Below the pieces are notes generated by a model that did not search any database, was not told the origin of the DNA, and was given only the letters and a program-made list of their open reading frames with translations. Below are positions 1-8,994 of a stretch of DNA of 64,000 nucleotides, piece after piece. The position numbers and the translations under genes are program-made. The stretch comes from Candidatus Rokuibacteriota bacterium (GTDB lineage Bacteria; Methylomirabilota; Methylomirabilia; Rokubacteriales; CSP1-6), in NCBI GenBank assembly GCA_003220265.1, contig QHRW01000113.1:51638-115637 (forward strand). Reading direction: 5' to 3'. Each line of letters starts with the position of its first letter. The stretch's first letter is position 1.

Positions 1-1118
1 ACGATGCCGCGATAGACGTCCTCGACGATCGTCACCGAGCGCTCGGGGCTGAACTCGCTGGCCGCGCGCCGGCGTCCCGCCTCGCCCATGGCGCGCGCGC
101 GCACGGGATCACCGAGGATCTCGATGAGTGCCGCCGCCACGCTCTCCGGCCGCTCGTCGTCGATGAGGCGGCCCGTCTTGCCGTCCAGCACGGTCTCGGG
201 CAGCGCGCCCACGCGCCGAGCGACCACCGGACGCGCCGCGGCCATCGCCTCCAGCGCCGCCCGGCAGGACTCGTCCGAGCCGGCGGCCATCAGCGCGAAG
301 CAGTCGGCCGCGGCCAGCACCTGTGGCAAGTCGCGGTCGCGATAGCCGGTGAAGATCACGCGCTTGTCCAGTCCAAGCTCGGCCACGAGCTGCTCGAGCC
401 GCCCGCGCCGCTCGCCCTTGCCGACCAGCAGCAGCCGCGCGTCGGGAAGCTTGTCGAGCAGCCGGCCGAAGCCGGCCAGGAGGAGGTCGTGCCGCCGGTT
501 GGCCGCGAAGCGCGCGACCGACACCACCACCGGCGCGTGGCCGAGGCCGAACTCCGCGCGGATCGCCTGCCCGTCGCCGGCCGCGCGGAAGCGGGGGTCG
601 GCGGCGCCGGGAATCCACCACACGCGCTCGGCCGGGATCCCCGCCTCGCGACAGCGCGCCTCGATCTGCCGCGAGACGGCGAAGAAGGCGGCCGTGCGGC
701 GATAGAGCGGGCGCGCGGCGAGCGAGCGGTGCACCGAGCGCACGTTGTGGAACGTGCGCGCCACGACGGCGCGTCCGCCGTCGGCGCGCCGCGGGCGGAC
801 GAGCAGCGCCAGCCAGTGATCGTGCGAGTGGTGGGCGTGCACGACCTCGATCGCCTCGGCGGCCACCAGCGCGCGCAGCCGCGCGACGTCGCGCACGAGA
901 TCGATGGGCGCCACGCGCGGCCGCAGCCGGACGTCGTCCACCAGGGGCAGGCCCACCTCGCGCGCCTTCGCCTCGAAGCGATCGCCCGGCGTCACCGCCA
1001 GCCGCGCGTGATGCCCGCGCGCGCGCAGGCCGCTCACCAGCTGGATGATCGGATCGGCGCTGCCCGTCCACCACCGGTTCGCCGCCAGGTGCAGGACGCG
1101 CAGGACCGGCTCGCTCAC
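1..1118 (-). CDS. GT4-family glycosyltransferase (3' end outside window)
   Basis: Reading the minus strand from a GTG at 1118 gives an open frame of about 372 codons that leaves the window at base 1. The N-terminus reads EPVLRVLHLAANRWWTGSAD. Further on are an HAHHSHDHW segment, a VVSVARFAANRRHDLLLAGF acceptor-loop region and LLLVGKGERRGRLEQL. The C-terminal half has the GT4 nucleotide-sugar site as SDESCRAALEAMAAARPVV. This is the two-Rossmann GT-B fold. The start GTG overlaps the waaF stop as GTGA, so it is co-transcribed as the last visible gene of the lipid A/Kdo operon and probably adds a core or O-chain sugar at the inner face of the inner membrane. Donor and acceptor cannot be told from sequence. 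Confidence 0.85.
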   Translation of the reverse strand, partial: MSEPVLRVLHLAANRWWTGSADPIIQLVSGLRARGHHARLAVTPGDRFEAKAREVGLPLVDDVRLRPRVAPIDLVRDVARLRALVAAEAIEVVHAHHSHDHWLALLVRPRRADGGRAVVARTFHNVRSVHRSLAARPLYRRTAAFFAVSRQIEARCREAGIPAERVWWIPGAADPRFRAAGDGQAIRAEFGLGHAPVVVSVARFAANRRHDLLLAGFGRLLDKLPDARLLLVGKGERRGRLEQLVAELGLDKRVIFTGYRDRDLPQVLAAADCFALMAAGSDESCRAALEAMAAARPVVARRVGALPETVLDGKTGRLIDDERPESVAAALIEILGDPVRARAMGEAGRRRAASEFSPERSVTIVEDVYRGI

Positions 1119-2113
1119 GCGGCGGGCTCCAGGAGGGCGAGCGTGCGGTCGTAGACCTCGCTCGCCGTGATGCGCCGCAGACACGGGTGCTCGATCGGGC
1201 ACGCGCGATAGAAGCAGGGCGCGCACGGCACGGGGTGCGTCAGGACGGCGGCGCGGCCGCGCGGCGCCGACAGGCGCGGATCGGTGGGGCCGAAGAGCGT
1301 GATCACCGGCGTTCCGAGCGCGGCCGCCAGGTGCGCGACGCCGGTGTCGCCGGCGACGAGCGCGTCGAGCTCCGCGAGCACGGCCGGCAGCAGCGCCGGC
1401 CGGTCGCGTCCCACCAGGCTGGCGACCGGGACGGCGCCGGTGATCTGCGCGGCCGTCGCCGCGTCCTCCGGCGCGCCGAGCAGCACCGGCGTCACGCCCT
1501 TGTCGGCGGCGAGCCGGCAGAACTCCGCGACGCGCTCCACCGGCCACAGCTTGGCCGGCCCGTAGGCGGCGCCGAGCTGGATGCCGATGCGCGGCGCCGC
1601 CGTGCGCGGAGCTACGCCGCAGGCCGCCAGCAGCCGGCTCGCCTCGACGCGCTCGGCCGTGTCGGCCGCCGGCGGATTCAAGCGCGGCTCGCGCGTGATG
1701 GTGGGGGCGCCGGCGCGCTCGGTGAGCAGCAGGTACTCGTCGATCTGGTGGGGACGCGGGTCGGGCACGGGCACCACCTCGGTGAGCAGCTCGGCGCGCG
1801 CGCCGCGCTCGAAGCCGACGCGCCGGGGCGCGCCCGAGTACCACGCGGCCAGCGCGGACTCGAACGAGTTCGGCAGGACGACGGCGAGATCGGGACGAAA
1901 GCGCGCGACGCTGTCGGCGGCGCGCAGCCGACCGCCCCACGCGCGCGGGTAGGCCAGCAGCACGCCGGCCAGTCCCTGGCCCGCGAGCAGCGGCGCCCAC
2001 GGTCCGGCCGCCAGCAGCTCGCCGTCCGGCCACGCCGCGCGCAGCGCCGCCAGCGCGGGCACGGCCATGACGGTGTCGCCCAGCCAGTTCGGCAGGCGCA
2101 CGCAGATCTTCAC
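1115..2113 (-). CDS. waaF: ADP-heptose--LPS heptosyltransferase (GT9)
   Basis: 332 residues, the usual size for WaaF/RfaF. It opens with the GT9 signature VRLPNWLGDTVMAVPALAAL. Near the C-terminus is a donor-binding region TLFGPTDPRLSAPRG, followed by a Cys-rich segment CAPCFYRACPIEHPC typical of this family. The enzyme transfers L-glycero-D-manno-heptose to the Kdo-lipid A inner core on the cytoplasmic face. It follows lpxK after a 22-base gap and overlaps the next glycosyltransferase by 4 bases (GTGA). The heptosyltransferase II assignment rests on family resemblance; another GT9 specificity (WaaC or WaaQ type) is possible. Confidence 0.85.
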   Translation of the reverse strand: MKICVRLPNWLGDTVMAVPALAALRAAWPDGELLAAGPWAPLLAGQGLAGVLLAYPRAWGGRLRAADSVARFRPDLAVVLPNSFESALAAWYSGAPRRVGFERGARAELLTEVVPVPDPRPHQIDEYLLLTERAGAPTITREPRLNPPAADTAERVEASRLLAACGVAPRTAAPRIGIQLGAAYGPAKLWPVERVAEFCRLAADKGVTPVLLGAPEDAATAAQITGAVPVASLVGRDRPALLPAVLAELDALVAGDTGVAHLAAALGTPVITLFGPTDPRLSAPRGRAAVLTHPVPCAPCFYRACPIEHPCLRRITASEVYDRTLALLEPAA

Positions 2114-2135
2114 GGGCGCGCCTCGCCCACCGCCA

Positions 2136-3218
2136 TCACGGCCGCGGCAGGCGCTCGAAGGCGCCGCGCCAGGCGACCTCGCCGGACGTCAGGCGCAGGC
2201 GGACGCTCAGGACGTACACGGGCCGCTTGAGCGGCGGCAGCGTCCGCAAGCGCACCCAGTCCTTCTCGGTCGTGATGAGGCCGTCGGCGTCGACGTCGGC
2301 GGCCCGCCGATCGAGACGCCCGAGGTCCTCGCGCGTGTACCAGTGGTGATCGGCGAACGGCTCGAAGCCCGCCAGCGCGACGTCCGTCTCGCCCAGCGTG
2401 CGCGAGAAGCCGTCGGGCGCGCCGATGCCGGCGAAGGCCAGCAGCTTGGCGCCGGCCAGCTCGGTCAGCGGCACGAAGTGCATGGCGCTCGACTCGAAGC
2501 ACTCGGTCGGCACGTGGACGGCCGTGAGCACGGGCACGTCCGGCGCCACGCGCTCGACGGTCGCGCGCACCTCCGCGCCCTCGCCGGCATCACGCGCGCC
2601 GGTGGCCACGATCAGGTGCGCACGGGCCAGGCCGGTGAGCGGCTCGCGCAGCGGGCCGCCGGGCAGCAGTCGGCCGTTGCCCCACGGGTTGACCGCGCGC
2701 GCCATCAGGACCTCGAGGTCCTTGGCGAGCGTGCGGTGCTGGAAGCCGTCGTCGAGCACGAGCGCCGTGATGCCGAGCCGCTCGCGGGCCAGCGTGCCGG
2801 CCTCGTAGCGGTTCGGCCCGACCACGATGGGCACGCCGGGCAGCCGCCGTGCCAGCAGAAACGGCTCGTCGCCGGCCTCCTCGGCGTCGAGGCGGATCGA
2901 GGCGGCGTCGGCCACCACCTGGATGCCGGCGCTCCGCCGTCCGTAGCCGCGGCTCAGTACGCCCGGGCGATGACCGAGCTCGCGCAGCGTCCGCACCGCG
3001 AGCTCCACCGCCGGCGTCTTGCCGGTGCCGCCCACGGTGAGGTTGCCGACCGAGACGACCGGACAGTCGAGCCCGCGCGAGACGAGCACGCCGCGCCCGT
3101 AGAGCCACTCGCGCGCGCCCAGCAGGCCGCGGTAGCTGCCCGCCACCGCCGCCAGCAGTCCGGCGCCGGTCGTGAAGCCGCGCTCCCAGCCCTGCACCAG
3201 CTTGTCGCGTGCGCTCAT
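2136..3218 (-). CDS. lpxK: Tetraacyldisaccharide 4'-kinase LpxK
   Basis: 360 residues. It phosphorylates the 4' position of tetraacyl-disaccharide-1-P to give lipid IVA. The P-loop lies at residues 57-69 (VGNLTVGGTGKTP), as in LpxK. Further family features are LDDGFQHRTLAKD and the C-terminal TTEKDWVRL stretch. The start ATG overlaps the waaA stop as ATGA, so translation is probably coupled. It lies in the lipid A operon directly after waaA. Confidence 0.95.
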   Translation of the reverse strand: MSARDKLVQGWERGFTTGAGLLAAVAGSYRGLLGAREWLYGRGVLVSRGLDCPVVSVGNLTVGGTGKTPAVELAVRTLRELGHRPGVLSRGYGRRSAGIQVVADAASIRLDAEEAGDEPFLLARRLPGVPIVVGPNRYEAGTLARERLGITALVLDDGFQHRTLAKDLEVLMARAVNPWGNGRLLPGGPLREPLTGLARAHLIVATGARDAGEGAEVRATVERVAPDVPVLTAVHVPTECFESSAMHFVPLTELAGAKLLAFAGIGAPDGFSRTLGETDVALAGFEPFADHHWYTREDLGRLDRRAADVDADGLITTEKDWVRLRTLPPLKRPVYVLSVRLRLTSGEVAWRGAFERLPRP

Positions 3219-4492
3219 CGATCGCCCTTCGGGTGCAGGTACTGCGCGATGAGATCGAGCGTGGCGCGCACGGCGCCGTGCTGCGCGGCCACGGCGTCGC
3301 GCCCGGCCTCGCCCAGCCGGGCGCGCAGGTCGGCGTCGGCCAGCAGGCGGCGGAGCTCGCCGCCGAGCTCGTTGGCATCGCGGACGACCCGGCCGCCGCC
3401 GCTATCGACCAGCACGCCGGCGGCCTCGCGGAAGTTGTGCGTGTGCGGACCGAACAACACCGGCTTGCCGCGCAGCGCGGGCTCCAGCATGTTGTGGCCG
3501 CCCAGCGGCGTCAGGCTGCCGCCGACGAAGACCACGTCGGCGATCCCGTAGAGCTGGGCGAGCTCGCCCACCGTGTCGAGCACGATGACCGCGCCGGGCG
3601 TGCGCCGCGCCGGCAGATCGCTGCGGCGAACGGCGGCCAGCCCGCGCGACTTGAGCACGCCCAGCACCTCGCCCACGCGCTCGGGATGCCGCGGCGCCAG
3701 CACGAGGGCGAGATTCGGACGATCGAGCAGCGCCCGCGTGTGGGCCTCCAGCACGGCTTCTTCCTCGCCGCGGTGCGTGCTGCCGGCGATCCACACGGGC
3801 TGGTTGGCCGCCAGGCCCAGCAGCCGGTGCCACAGATCGGCCGCCCCGGCCGGATCGGGCAGCGGCTCGCTCTTGAGGTTGCCGGTGACGACGACGCGCT
3901 CGGGCGCCGCCCCCAGCGCGATCACGCGGCGCGCGTCCTCGGCCGACTGCATGCCGAAAACCGTGACGTCGCCGAGCACACGCTTCATGGCGCCCCGCAC
4001 GAGCCGGTAGCGGCGGAACGAGCGATCCGACAGGCGCCCGTTGGCGATCATCGTGGGCACCCCGCGCGCGGCCAGCGCGCGCAGCGTGTTGGGCCAGAGC
4101 TCCGTCTCCATGCAGACGAAGAACGCCGGCACGATCGAGTCGATCGCGCGCTGCACGACACGCGGAAAATCGAGCGGGAAGTAACGGTGGCTGGCCAGCG
4201 GCGTGAACCGCTCGCGCACGAGACGCGCCCCCGTCTCCGTCACGGTGGACACGACCAGCGGCAGCGCCGGGTAGGCCCGCCGCAGGCCTTCCAGCAACGG
4301 CGCCGCCGCGATCGACTCGCCGACCGAGACGGCGTGGACCCAGCCCACCGGCACCGGCGGCCGCTCGTGGGCGCCGAGGCCGAGGCGCTCGCGGATGTTG
4401 AGCGGCACGCCGTCGGTCACGCGCCGGGCCAGCGCCACCGGGAAGTAGAACGTCACCGCCGTCGCCAGCGCCGCCGTGTAGAGGCCGTACAT
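3215..4492 (-). CDS. waaA: 3-deoxy-D-manno-octulosonic acid (Kdo) transferase
   Basis: 425 residues from the ATG at 4492. The frame is open further upstream but only as non-coding shadow of the neighbour. The N-terminus MYGLYTAALATAVTFYFP is a membrane anchor as in KdtA/WaaA. Residues 53-60 (HAVSVGES) hold the catalytic Glu of the GT30 family. ETELWPNTLRALAARGVP and TGNLKSEPLPD are further family blocks. It transfers Kdo from CMP-Kdo to lipid IVA. The start overlaps the stop of the DUF374 acyltransferase as ATGA. Whether it adds one, two or more Kdo residues cannot be read from sequence. Confidence 0.95.
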   Translation of the reverse strand: MYGLYTAALATAVTFYFPVALARRVTDGVPLNIRERLGLGAHERPPVPVGWVHAVSVGESIAAAPLLEGLRRAYPALPLVVSTVTETGARLVRERFTPLASHRYFPLDFPRVVQRAIDSIVPAFFVCMETELWPNTLRALAARGVPTMIANGRLSDRSFRRYRLVRGAMKRVLGDVTVFGMQSAEDARRVIALGAAPERVVVTGNLKSEPLPDPAGAADLWHRLLGLAANQPVWIAGSTHRGEEEAVLEAHTRALLDRPNLALVLAPRHPERVGEVLGVLKSRGLAAVRRSDLPARRTPGAVIVLDTVGELAQLYGIADVVFVGGSLTPLGGHNMLEPALRGKPVLFGPHTHNFREAAGVLVDSGGGRVVRDANELGGELRRLLADADLRARLGEAGRDAVAAQHGAVRATLDLIAQYLHPKGDR

Positions 4493-5148
4493 CAGGCGCG
4501 CACCAGCCGGTCGGCCGACTCGGTGACCTCGGCCAGCGCGCGCTCGAGGTCGGCGCGCGCAGTCTCGCGATCGGCGTCGCGCGCGATCACGCACGGCTTG
4601 CCGAACACGGCGGCCGCCCGGGCGAACGGCAGCGGCACCATGAAGCGGTCCCAGGAGGCGAGCCGCCGGGCCGGGCGCGCGGCGAAGCCGAAGGGCACGA
4701 CCGGCGCGCCGGTGAGCGCGGCGAGCACGACGACCCCCGGCTGCAGGCACTCGCGCGGCCCGCGCGGACCGTCGGGAACGATCGCGACGTCCTCCCCCGC
4801 TCGCAGCACGGCCGTCAGCTCACGCAGCGCCTCGGCGCCGCCGCGCGAGGAGGACCCGCGCACGACGCCCAGGCCGAAGCGCGTGGCCCAGCGCGCGACC
4901 AGCTCGCCGTCGCGCGAGCGACTGGCCAGCACGCGCGGGGGCCGCGCGCCGTGCGTGCGCACCAGGCGCGCGTTGAGCCACGGCACCATGAGGATGCGCG
5001 CGTGCCACACCGCGTAGATCACGGGCCGGCGCGCGGCCCACAGGGGCTCCACGAGCTCGAGGCCTTCCGTCCGCAAGCGCAGCGTGGCGCCGAGCGCGCG
5101 GACGGCGGAGGCGGTCACCGGCGGCGCCAGCGCCGAGAGCACGCTCAT
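4492..5148 (-). CDS. DUF374 lysophospholipid acyltransferase-like protein
   Basis: 218 residues from an ATG at 5148 that overlaps the lpxB stop (ATGA). It shows IYAVWHARILMVPWL (the W-H acyltransferase site), ASRSRDGELVARWATRFGLGVVRGSS and AIVPDGPRGPRECLQPGVVVLA. These match the DUF374 family, relatives of the LpxL/PlsC acyltransferases that commonly sit between lpxB and waaA. A role in acylating lipid A or a phospholipid is likely from context, but the substrate is not established. It may take the place of LpxL, which is not seen in this window. Confidence 0.85.
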   Translation of the reverse strand: MSVLSALAPPVTASAVRALGATLRLRTEGLELVEPLWAARRPVIYAVWHARILMVPWLNARLVRTHGARPPRVLASRSRDGELVARWATRFGLGVVRGSSSRGGAEALRELTAVLRAGEDVAIVPDGPRGPRECLQPGVVVLAALTGAPVVPFGFAARPARRLASWDRFMVPLPFARAAAVFGKPCVIARDADRETARADLERALAEVTESADRLVRA

Positions 5149-6365
5149 GCCCCCGGGCTCCCACCCGCCACGCTCGCCGGCGCCAGTCGCCGCGGGGCGG
5201 CCGTCTCGTCGATCAGCGACAGCACCGCACGGGCGGCCCGCGCGCCAACGCCGGGCTCGCCGAGCGCGGCGGCCAGCTCGCGGAACGCGGCGCGCTGCGT
5301 GTTCATGGCGGCCGGCGAGGCGAGCAGCGCCAGGGCGGTCTCGGTGACACGCTCGACCGTGAACGTGCGCTGGTAGAGCTCGGGGACGACGGCCCGGCCG
5401 AGGGCGATGCTCGGCAGGCTGATCCACGGCACGCGCACGAGCAGGCGCACCCACGCCTCGGTGAGCTTCGAGAAGCGGTAGCACACCACCATCGGCGTGC
5501 CGAGCAGCGCCGCCTCGAGCGTGGCCGTCCCCGAGGTCACCAGCAGGAGATCGGCGGCGCGCATCACGGCGTAGGTATCGCCGTGGACGATCTGGATGCG
5601 TGGAACCGAGCCGGCGAGACTTTCGATGAAGCTCCCCGCGCTCGCGCCGCTCGCTCCCACCGGCGCCGCACCGAGCACGAAGCGCGCGCCCGGCCGCGCG
5701 GCGGCGATGCGCGCCGCGACCAGGCGGAGCACCGGCAGCGTCCGCGCGATCTCCTGCCCGCGGCTGCCCGGCAGCACGCCGATCACGAGATCGTCGGCGC
5801 CGAGCCCGAGACGCCGGCGCGCGGGTTCGCGCGCGGGCACACCCTCGAGGGCGTCGAGGACGGGGTGGCCGACGAACTCCACGCGGGCGCCCGCGCGCCG
5901 GTAGAGCGCCGCCTCGAAGGGAAACACCGCCAGCACGAGCGAGATCCGCGCCCGGATCGCGCGCAGCCGCCAGGGCCGCCAGGCCCACACCTGCGGCGGG
6001 ATGAAGTAGACGACCGGGATGCCGGCGCGCCGGGCCACGCGGGCCAGGCGCAGATTGAACTCCGGAAAGTCGATCAGCACCAGCGCGGCGGGCTTCACCG
6101 GCCCGCGCAGCGCCACACGGAGCCGCCGCCACGCCGACCACAGCGTGGGGATCGGGCCCAGCGCCTCGGTGCCGCCGATCGCGGCCGCGGCCGTCACGTC
6201 GGCGAGCCGCTCCAGGCCGGCGGCGGCCATGCGGTCGCCGCCCATGCCGATCAGCCGGCGGCCGGGCGCCAGCGTGCGCAGCGCGCGGCACAGCGTGGCG
6301 CCGTGCAGGTCGCCGGAGGCCTCGCCGGCGATCACCATGATGGGCGCCGCCTCAGCCACCGGCAT
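5145..6365 (-). CDS. lpxB: Lipid-A-disaccharide synthase LpxB
   Basis: 406 residues, GT19. It condenses UDP-2,3-diacylglucosamine with lipid X. The N-terminus has IMVIAGEASGDLHGATLCRA. Later blocks include LIDFPEFNLRLARVARRAGIPVVYFIPPQ (in pieces), VLPGSRGQEI and the donor-site region LVTSGTATLEAALLGTPMVV. The ATG at 6365 overlaps the lpxI end by 14 bases. An internal ATG at 6338, just before VIAGEASGD, is an alternative, but family members usually carry about ten residues before this motif. Confidence 0.95.
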   Translation of the reverse strand: MPVAEAAPIMVIAGEASGDLHGATLCRALRTLAPGRRLIGMGGDRMAAAGLERLADVTAAAAIGGTEALGPIPTLWSAWRRLRVALRGPVKPAALVLIDFPEFNLRLARVARRAGIPVVYFIPPQVWAWRPWRLRAIRARISLVLAVFPFEAALYRRAGARVEFVGHPVLDALEGVPAREPARRRLGLGADDLVIGVLPGSRGQEIARTLPVLRLVAARIAAARPGARFVLGAAPVGASGASAGSFIESLAGSVPRIQIVHGDTYAVMRAADLLLVTSGTATLEAALLGTPMVVCYRFSKLTEAWVRLLVRVPWISLPSIALGRAVVPELYQRTFTVERVTETALALLASPAAMNTQRAAFRELAAALGEPGVGARAARAVLSLIDETAAPRRLAPASVAGGSPGA

Positions 6366-7140
6366 CCGCGCTCACCAGCGCGAGGCCCGCGGCGTCGGCG
6401 CGGCGGATCGTCGCCTCGCGATCGAGGATGAGGACCCGTCCGGCCTCGATCGCCATGGCCGAGGCGCCGCCGCTGATCGCCGCCTCCACCGTCTCGGTCC
6501 CGATGGCCGGCGTGTCGAAGCGGAAGTCGTGACCGGGCGCGACGGCCTTCACCACGACGGCGCCGGGACCGCTCAGCGTGGTGCCGCGGCGAATCGCCTC
6601 CGTCGTCCCCTCGATCGCCTCCACCGCGCTCACCGCGCCGCGGCGCACGACCACGGTCTGGCCCACGCTGGCCTCGGCCATCAGGCGGGCCACCGCAAAG
6701 CCGCGGCGGATGTCGCGCCACTCCTCGTCGCTGGGCGCGCGCGCCGACCACGTGCGCGCGGCGCCGAGCCAGTCGCCCAGGAACGCGCGCTGGTCGAGCA
6801 GCTCGATGCCGATGCCGGCCAGCGTGCCGGCGATGACCTCCGTCATGTTGCCGTCCAGCAGCGCGCCGGCGTGCGCGGCCATGCGCGCGTGGACGGCGTC
6901 GGGCGGGCCGGCGGCGAGCAGATCGCCCATCCAGAACTTGCCGGAGAACGCGACGGCCGAGACCTTCTCGCGCACGAGCGCTTCCAGCACCGGCGCCATC
7001 GCCTCGATGGTGGTGGGCACGATGGTGTCGGCCGCGGCCTCGAGGTCGCCCGCGCCGGGGAACGTGAAGGCCACCACGCGCCACCCCTGCCGGCGCGCTT
7101 CTCCCGCCATGCGCGCGGGCAGGATGCCGGCGCCGCACAT
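6352..7140 (-). CDS. lpxI: UDP-2,3-diacylglucosamine pyrophosphatase LpxI (DUF1009)
   Basis: 262 residues. It hydrolyses UDP-2,3-diacylglucosamine to lipid X, replacing LpxH. The C-terminal domain carries the family's blocks: VVVRRGAVSAVEAIEGTTEA, VVVKAVAPGHDFRFDTPAIG and MAIEAGRVLILDRE. Family members normally begin with LGLIAGNGxLP. Here the codons just before the chosen ATG read LGL and then MCGAGILP, so the ATG falls inside the motif and the true start may be a few codons upstream (a CTG at 7149 is in frame). It sits between a Gfo/Idh gene and lpxB. Confidence 0.9.
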   Translation of the reverse strand: MCGAGILPARMAGEARRQGWRVVAFTFPGAGDLEAAADTIVPTTIEAMAPVLEALVREKVSAVAFSGKFWMGDLLAAGPPDAVHARMAAHAGALLDGNMTEVIAGTLAGIGIELLDQRAFLGDWLGAARTWSARAPSDEEWRDIRRGFAVARLMAEASVGQTVVVRRGAVSAVEAIEGTTEAIRRGTTLSGPGAVVVKAVAPGHDFRFDTPAIGTETVEAAISGGASAMAIEAGRVLILDREATIRRADAAGLALVSADAGG

Positions 7141-7165
7141 CAGCCCCAGCGAGCGGGCGCCGGAG

Positions 7166-8173
7166 TTAATAGTCGGGCTCGCGCCACGTCACCTCGGGGA
7201 CGCCGTCCCGGATCATGCGCTCGATCTCCAGCGCCATCGCCAGCGAGCGCAGATCGTCCTGCTGGGCCAGCACCACGCGCTCGCCGGCCCGACGGCGCCG
7301 CATGGCGCTGATCAGGTGCTGGATCTCCAGCTTGAGCGGGTTGTCGCGATGGACCTTGAGGTGCTCGACGAACGAGGCGCGCCGGTAGCGGATGGAGCCC
7401 CGGTTCATCGTGTATTCCTGGGCGGCGCGGCGGTAGATGTGGATGTCCTGCTCGGTATAGTCCAGCACGATGTAGGCGTCGGGCTGCGTGATGGACAGGG
7501 TGCGGATCTTCTCCTCCGTGGCGCGGCTGGCCGTGATCGTGGCCACCGCGCCGGAGGCGAAGCGGACCTGCACGGCGGCCACGTCGGCCACCTCGGTGTG
7601 GACGGAGCCGCCCTGGGCGGCCAGCCGCACGGCCGGCGAGTCCACCAGGCCGAGCACGATGTCGATGTCGTGGATCATGAGGTCCATGACCACGGTGTCC
7701 TTCTGCACCCGCGGGATGAAGGGCCCCAGGCGGCGCGACTCGATGAGGATGGGCGCGGTGACGATCTGCTTGAGCTCGTCCACGGCGCCGTTGAAGCGCT
7801 CCACGTGGCCCACGTGCAGGATGGCGCCGCTGCGGTTGGCGACGGCGAACAGCTCGCGCGCTTCCTCCAGCGTGGGCGTCATCGGCTTCTCGACCAGCAC
7901 GCTGACGCCGGCTTCGAGGAGGTCGCGCGCTACGTGGAAGTGCTGCTCGGTCGGCACCGACACGCTGGCCACGTCCACGCGGCCGATCAGGTCGCGGTGA
8001 TCGCCGAACGCCTGCGTCTCGTAGCGGCCGGCGATGGCGCGGGCGCGGTCGCCGTCGATGTCGGCCACGCCGACCAGCTCGACGCCCGGCAGCTCCGCGT
8101 AGACGAGCACGTGGTACTGCCCCATGTGGCCGGTGCCGACGACGCCGGCCCGGACGGGTTGAGTCACTGCCAT
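7166..8173 (-). CDS. Gfo/Idh/MocA-family oxidoreductase (GnnA-like position)
   Basis: 335 residues from the ATG at 8173, which overlaps the lpxA stop (ATGA). The N-terminal Rossmann domain has AGVVGTGHMGQYH, and the family EKP motif occurs as VLVEKPMTPTLEEA. The C-terminal domain contains VMDLMIHDIDIVLGL. It lies between lpxA and lpxI. In Acidithiobacillus an oxidoreductase of this family, GnnA, sits in the lipid A cluster and oxidises the 3-OH of UDP-GlcNAc for the aminotransferase GnnB. No aminotransferase of that type is seen here, so the role is uncertain. Confidence 0.85.
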   Translation of the reverse strand: MAVTQPVRAGVVGTGHMGQYHVLVYAELPGVELVGVADIDGDRARAIAGRYETQAFGDHRDLIGRVDVASVSVPTEQHFHVARDLLEAGVSVLVEKPMTPTLEEARELFAVANRSGAILHVGHVERFNGAVDELKQIVTAPILIESRRLGPFIPRVQKDTVVMDLMIHDIDIVLGLVDSPAVRLAAQGGSVHTEVADVAAVQVRFASGAVATITASRATEEKIRTLSITQPDAYIVLDYTEQDIHIYRRAAQEYTMNRGSIRYRRASFVEHLKVHRDNPLKLEIQHLISAMRRRRAGERVVLAQQDDLRSLAMALEIERMIRDGVPEVTWREPDY

Positions 8174-8994
8174 CAGGAGTTCACCTCGTCCGGCGCCGCC
8201 GTCTCGCGCGGTCCGCCGCATATGCCGTGGCGCGTGGCCCCGGCGATGAAATCCACCAGCTCGATCACGGGCGCGCACCTGGGCAGCTCGGCCTCGATGC
8301 GCTCGACCGCACGCTTGGGCGCCAGCCCGCTGCGGTAGAGCAGGCGGTAGGCCTCCTGGAGCGCCCGACGCTCGGCCGCCGGCATGCCGGCCCGCCGGAG
8401 GCCCACGACGTTCACCGCGCGCACGGTCGCCGGCTGGCCTTCCACCATCATGTAGGGTGGCACGTCGGCGTTCACTTTTGCCATTCCTCCGATATAGGCG
8501 CCGACCCCCACCCGGGTGAAGGGCACCATGCCGGTCAGCCCACCGATGGTGGCGCGGTCACCGATCTGACAGTGCCCGGTGATGCCGGCGTAGTTGATGA
8601 CGATCACCGCGTCGCCGAGGCGGCAGTCGTGGGCGACGTGGGCCAGGCCCATGACCAGCGTGTCGCGGCCGATCTCCGTCCAGCCCTCGGGCGTGGTGGC
8701 GCGATGGACGGTCACGTACTCTCGGAGCACGGTGCCGCTGCCGATGCGCACGCCCGAGGGCGTGCCGTCCTTGAACTTCAAGTCCTGGGGGATGCCGCCC
8801 ACCACGCAGCCGTGGCCGATCCGCACGCGGGGCCCGAGCGCCACCCGCCCCTCGAGGACCACGTGGTGGCCGAGCTCGACCTCGTCCTCCAGCGTGACCT
8901 CGGGCCCCACCAGCGTGTAGGCGCCGATGCGCACGCGCGCGCCGAGGCGGGCGTGCGGGTCGACGAGCGCGGTGGGATGGATCGCCTCGCTCAC
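8173..8994 (-). CDS. lpxA: UDP-N-acetylglucosamine acyltransferase LpxA
   Basis: 273 residues. It performs the first acylation of lipid A synthesis using a 3-hydroxyacyl-ACP. The N-terminal two thirds are hexapeptide repeats of a left-handed beta helix, starting [20 protein letters not shown]. The catalytic His region is [18 protein letters not shown], and QDLKFKDG is an LpxA-type loop. The C-terminal helical domain follows [20 protein letters not shown]. The ATG overlaps the lpxD stop (ATGA). fabZ, which often separates lpxD and lpxA, is missing here. Confidence 0.95.
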   Translation of the reverse strand: MSEAIHPTALVDPHARLGARVRIGAYTLVGPEVTLEDEVELGHHVVLEGRVALGPRVRIGHGCVVGGIPQDLKFKDGTPSGVRIGSGTVLREYVTVHRATTPEGWTEIGRDTLVMGLAHVAHDCRLGDAVIVINYAGITGHCQIGDRATIGGLTGMVPFTRVGVGAYIGGMAKVNADVPPYMMVEGQPATVRAVNVVGLRRAGMPAAERRALQEAYRLLYRSGLAPKRAVERIEAELPRCAPVIELVDFIAGATRHGICGGPRETAAPDEVNS

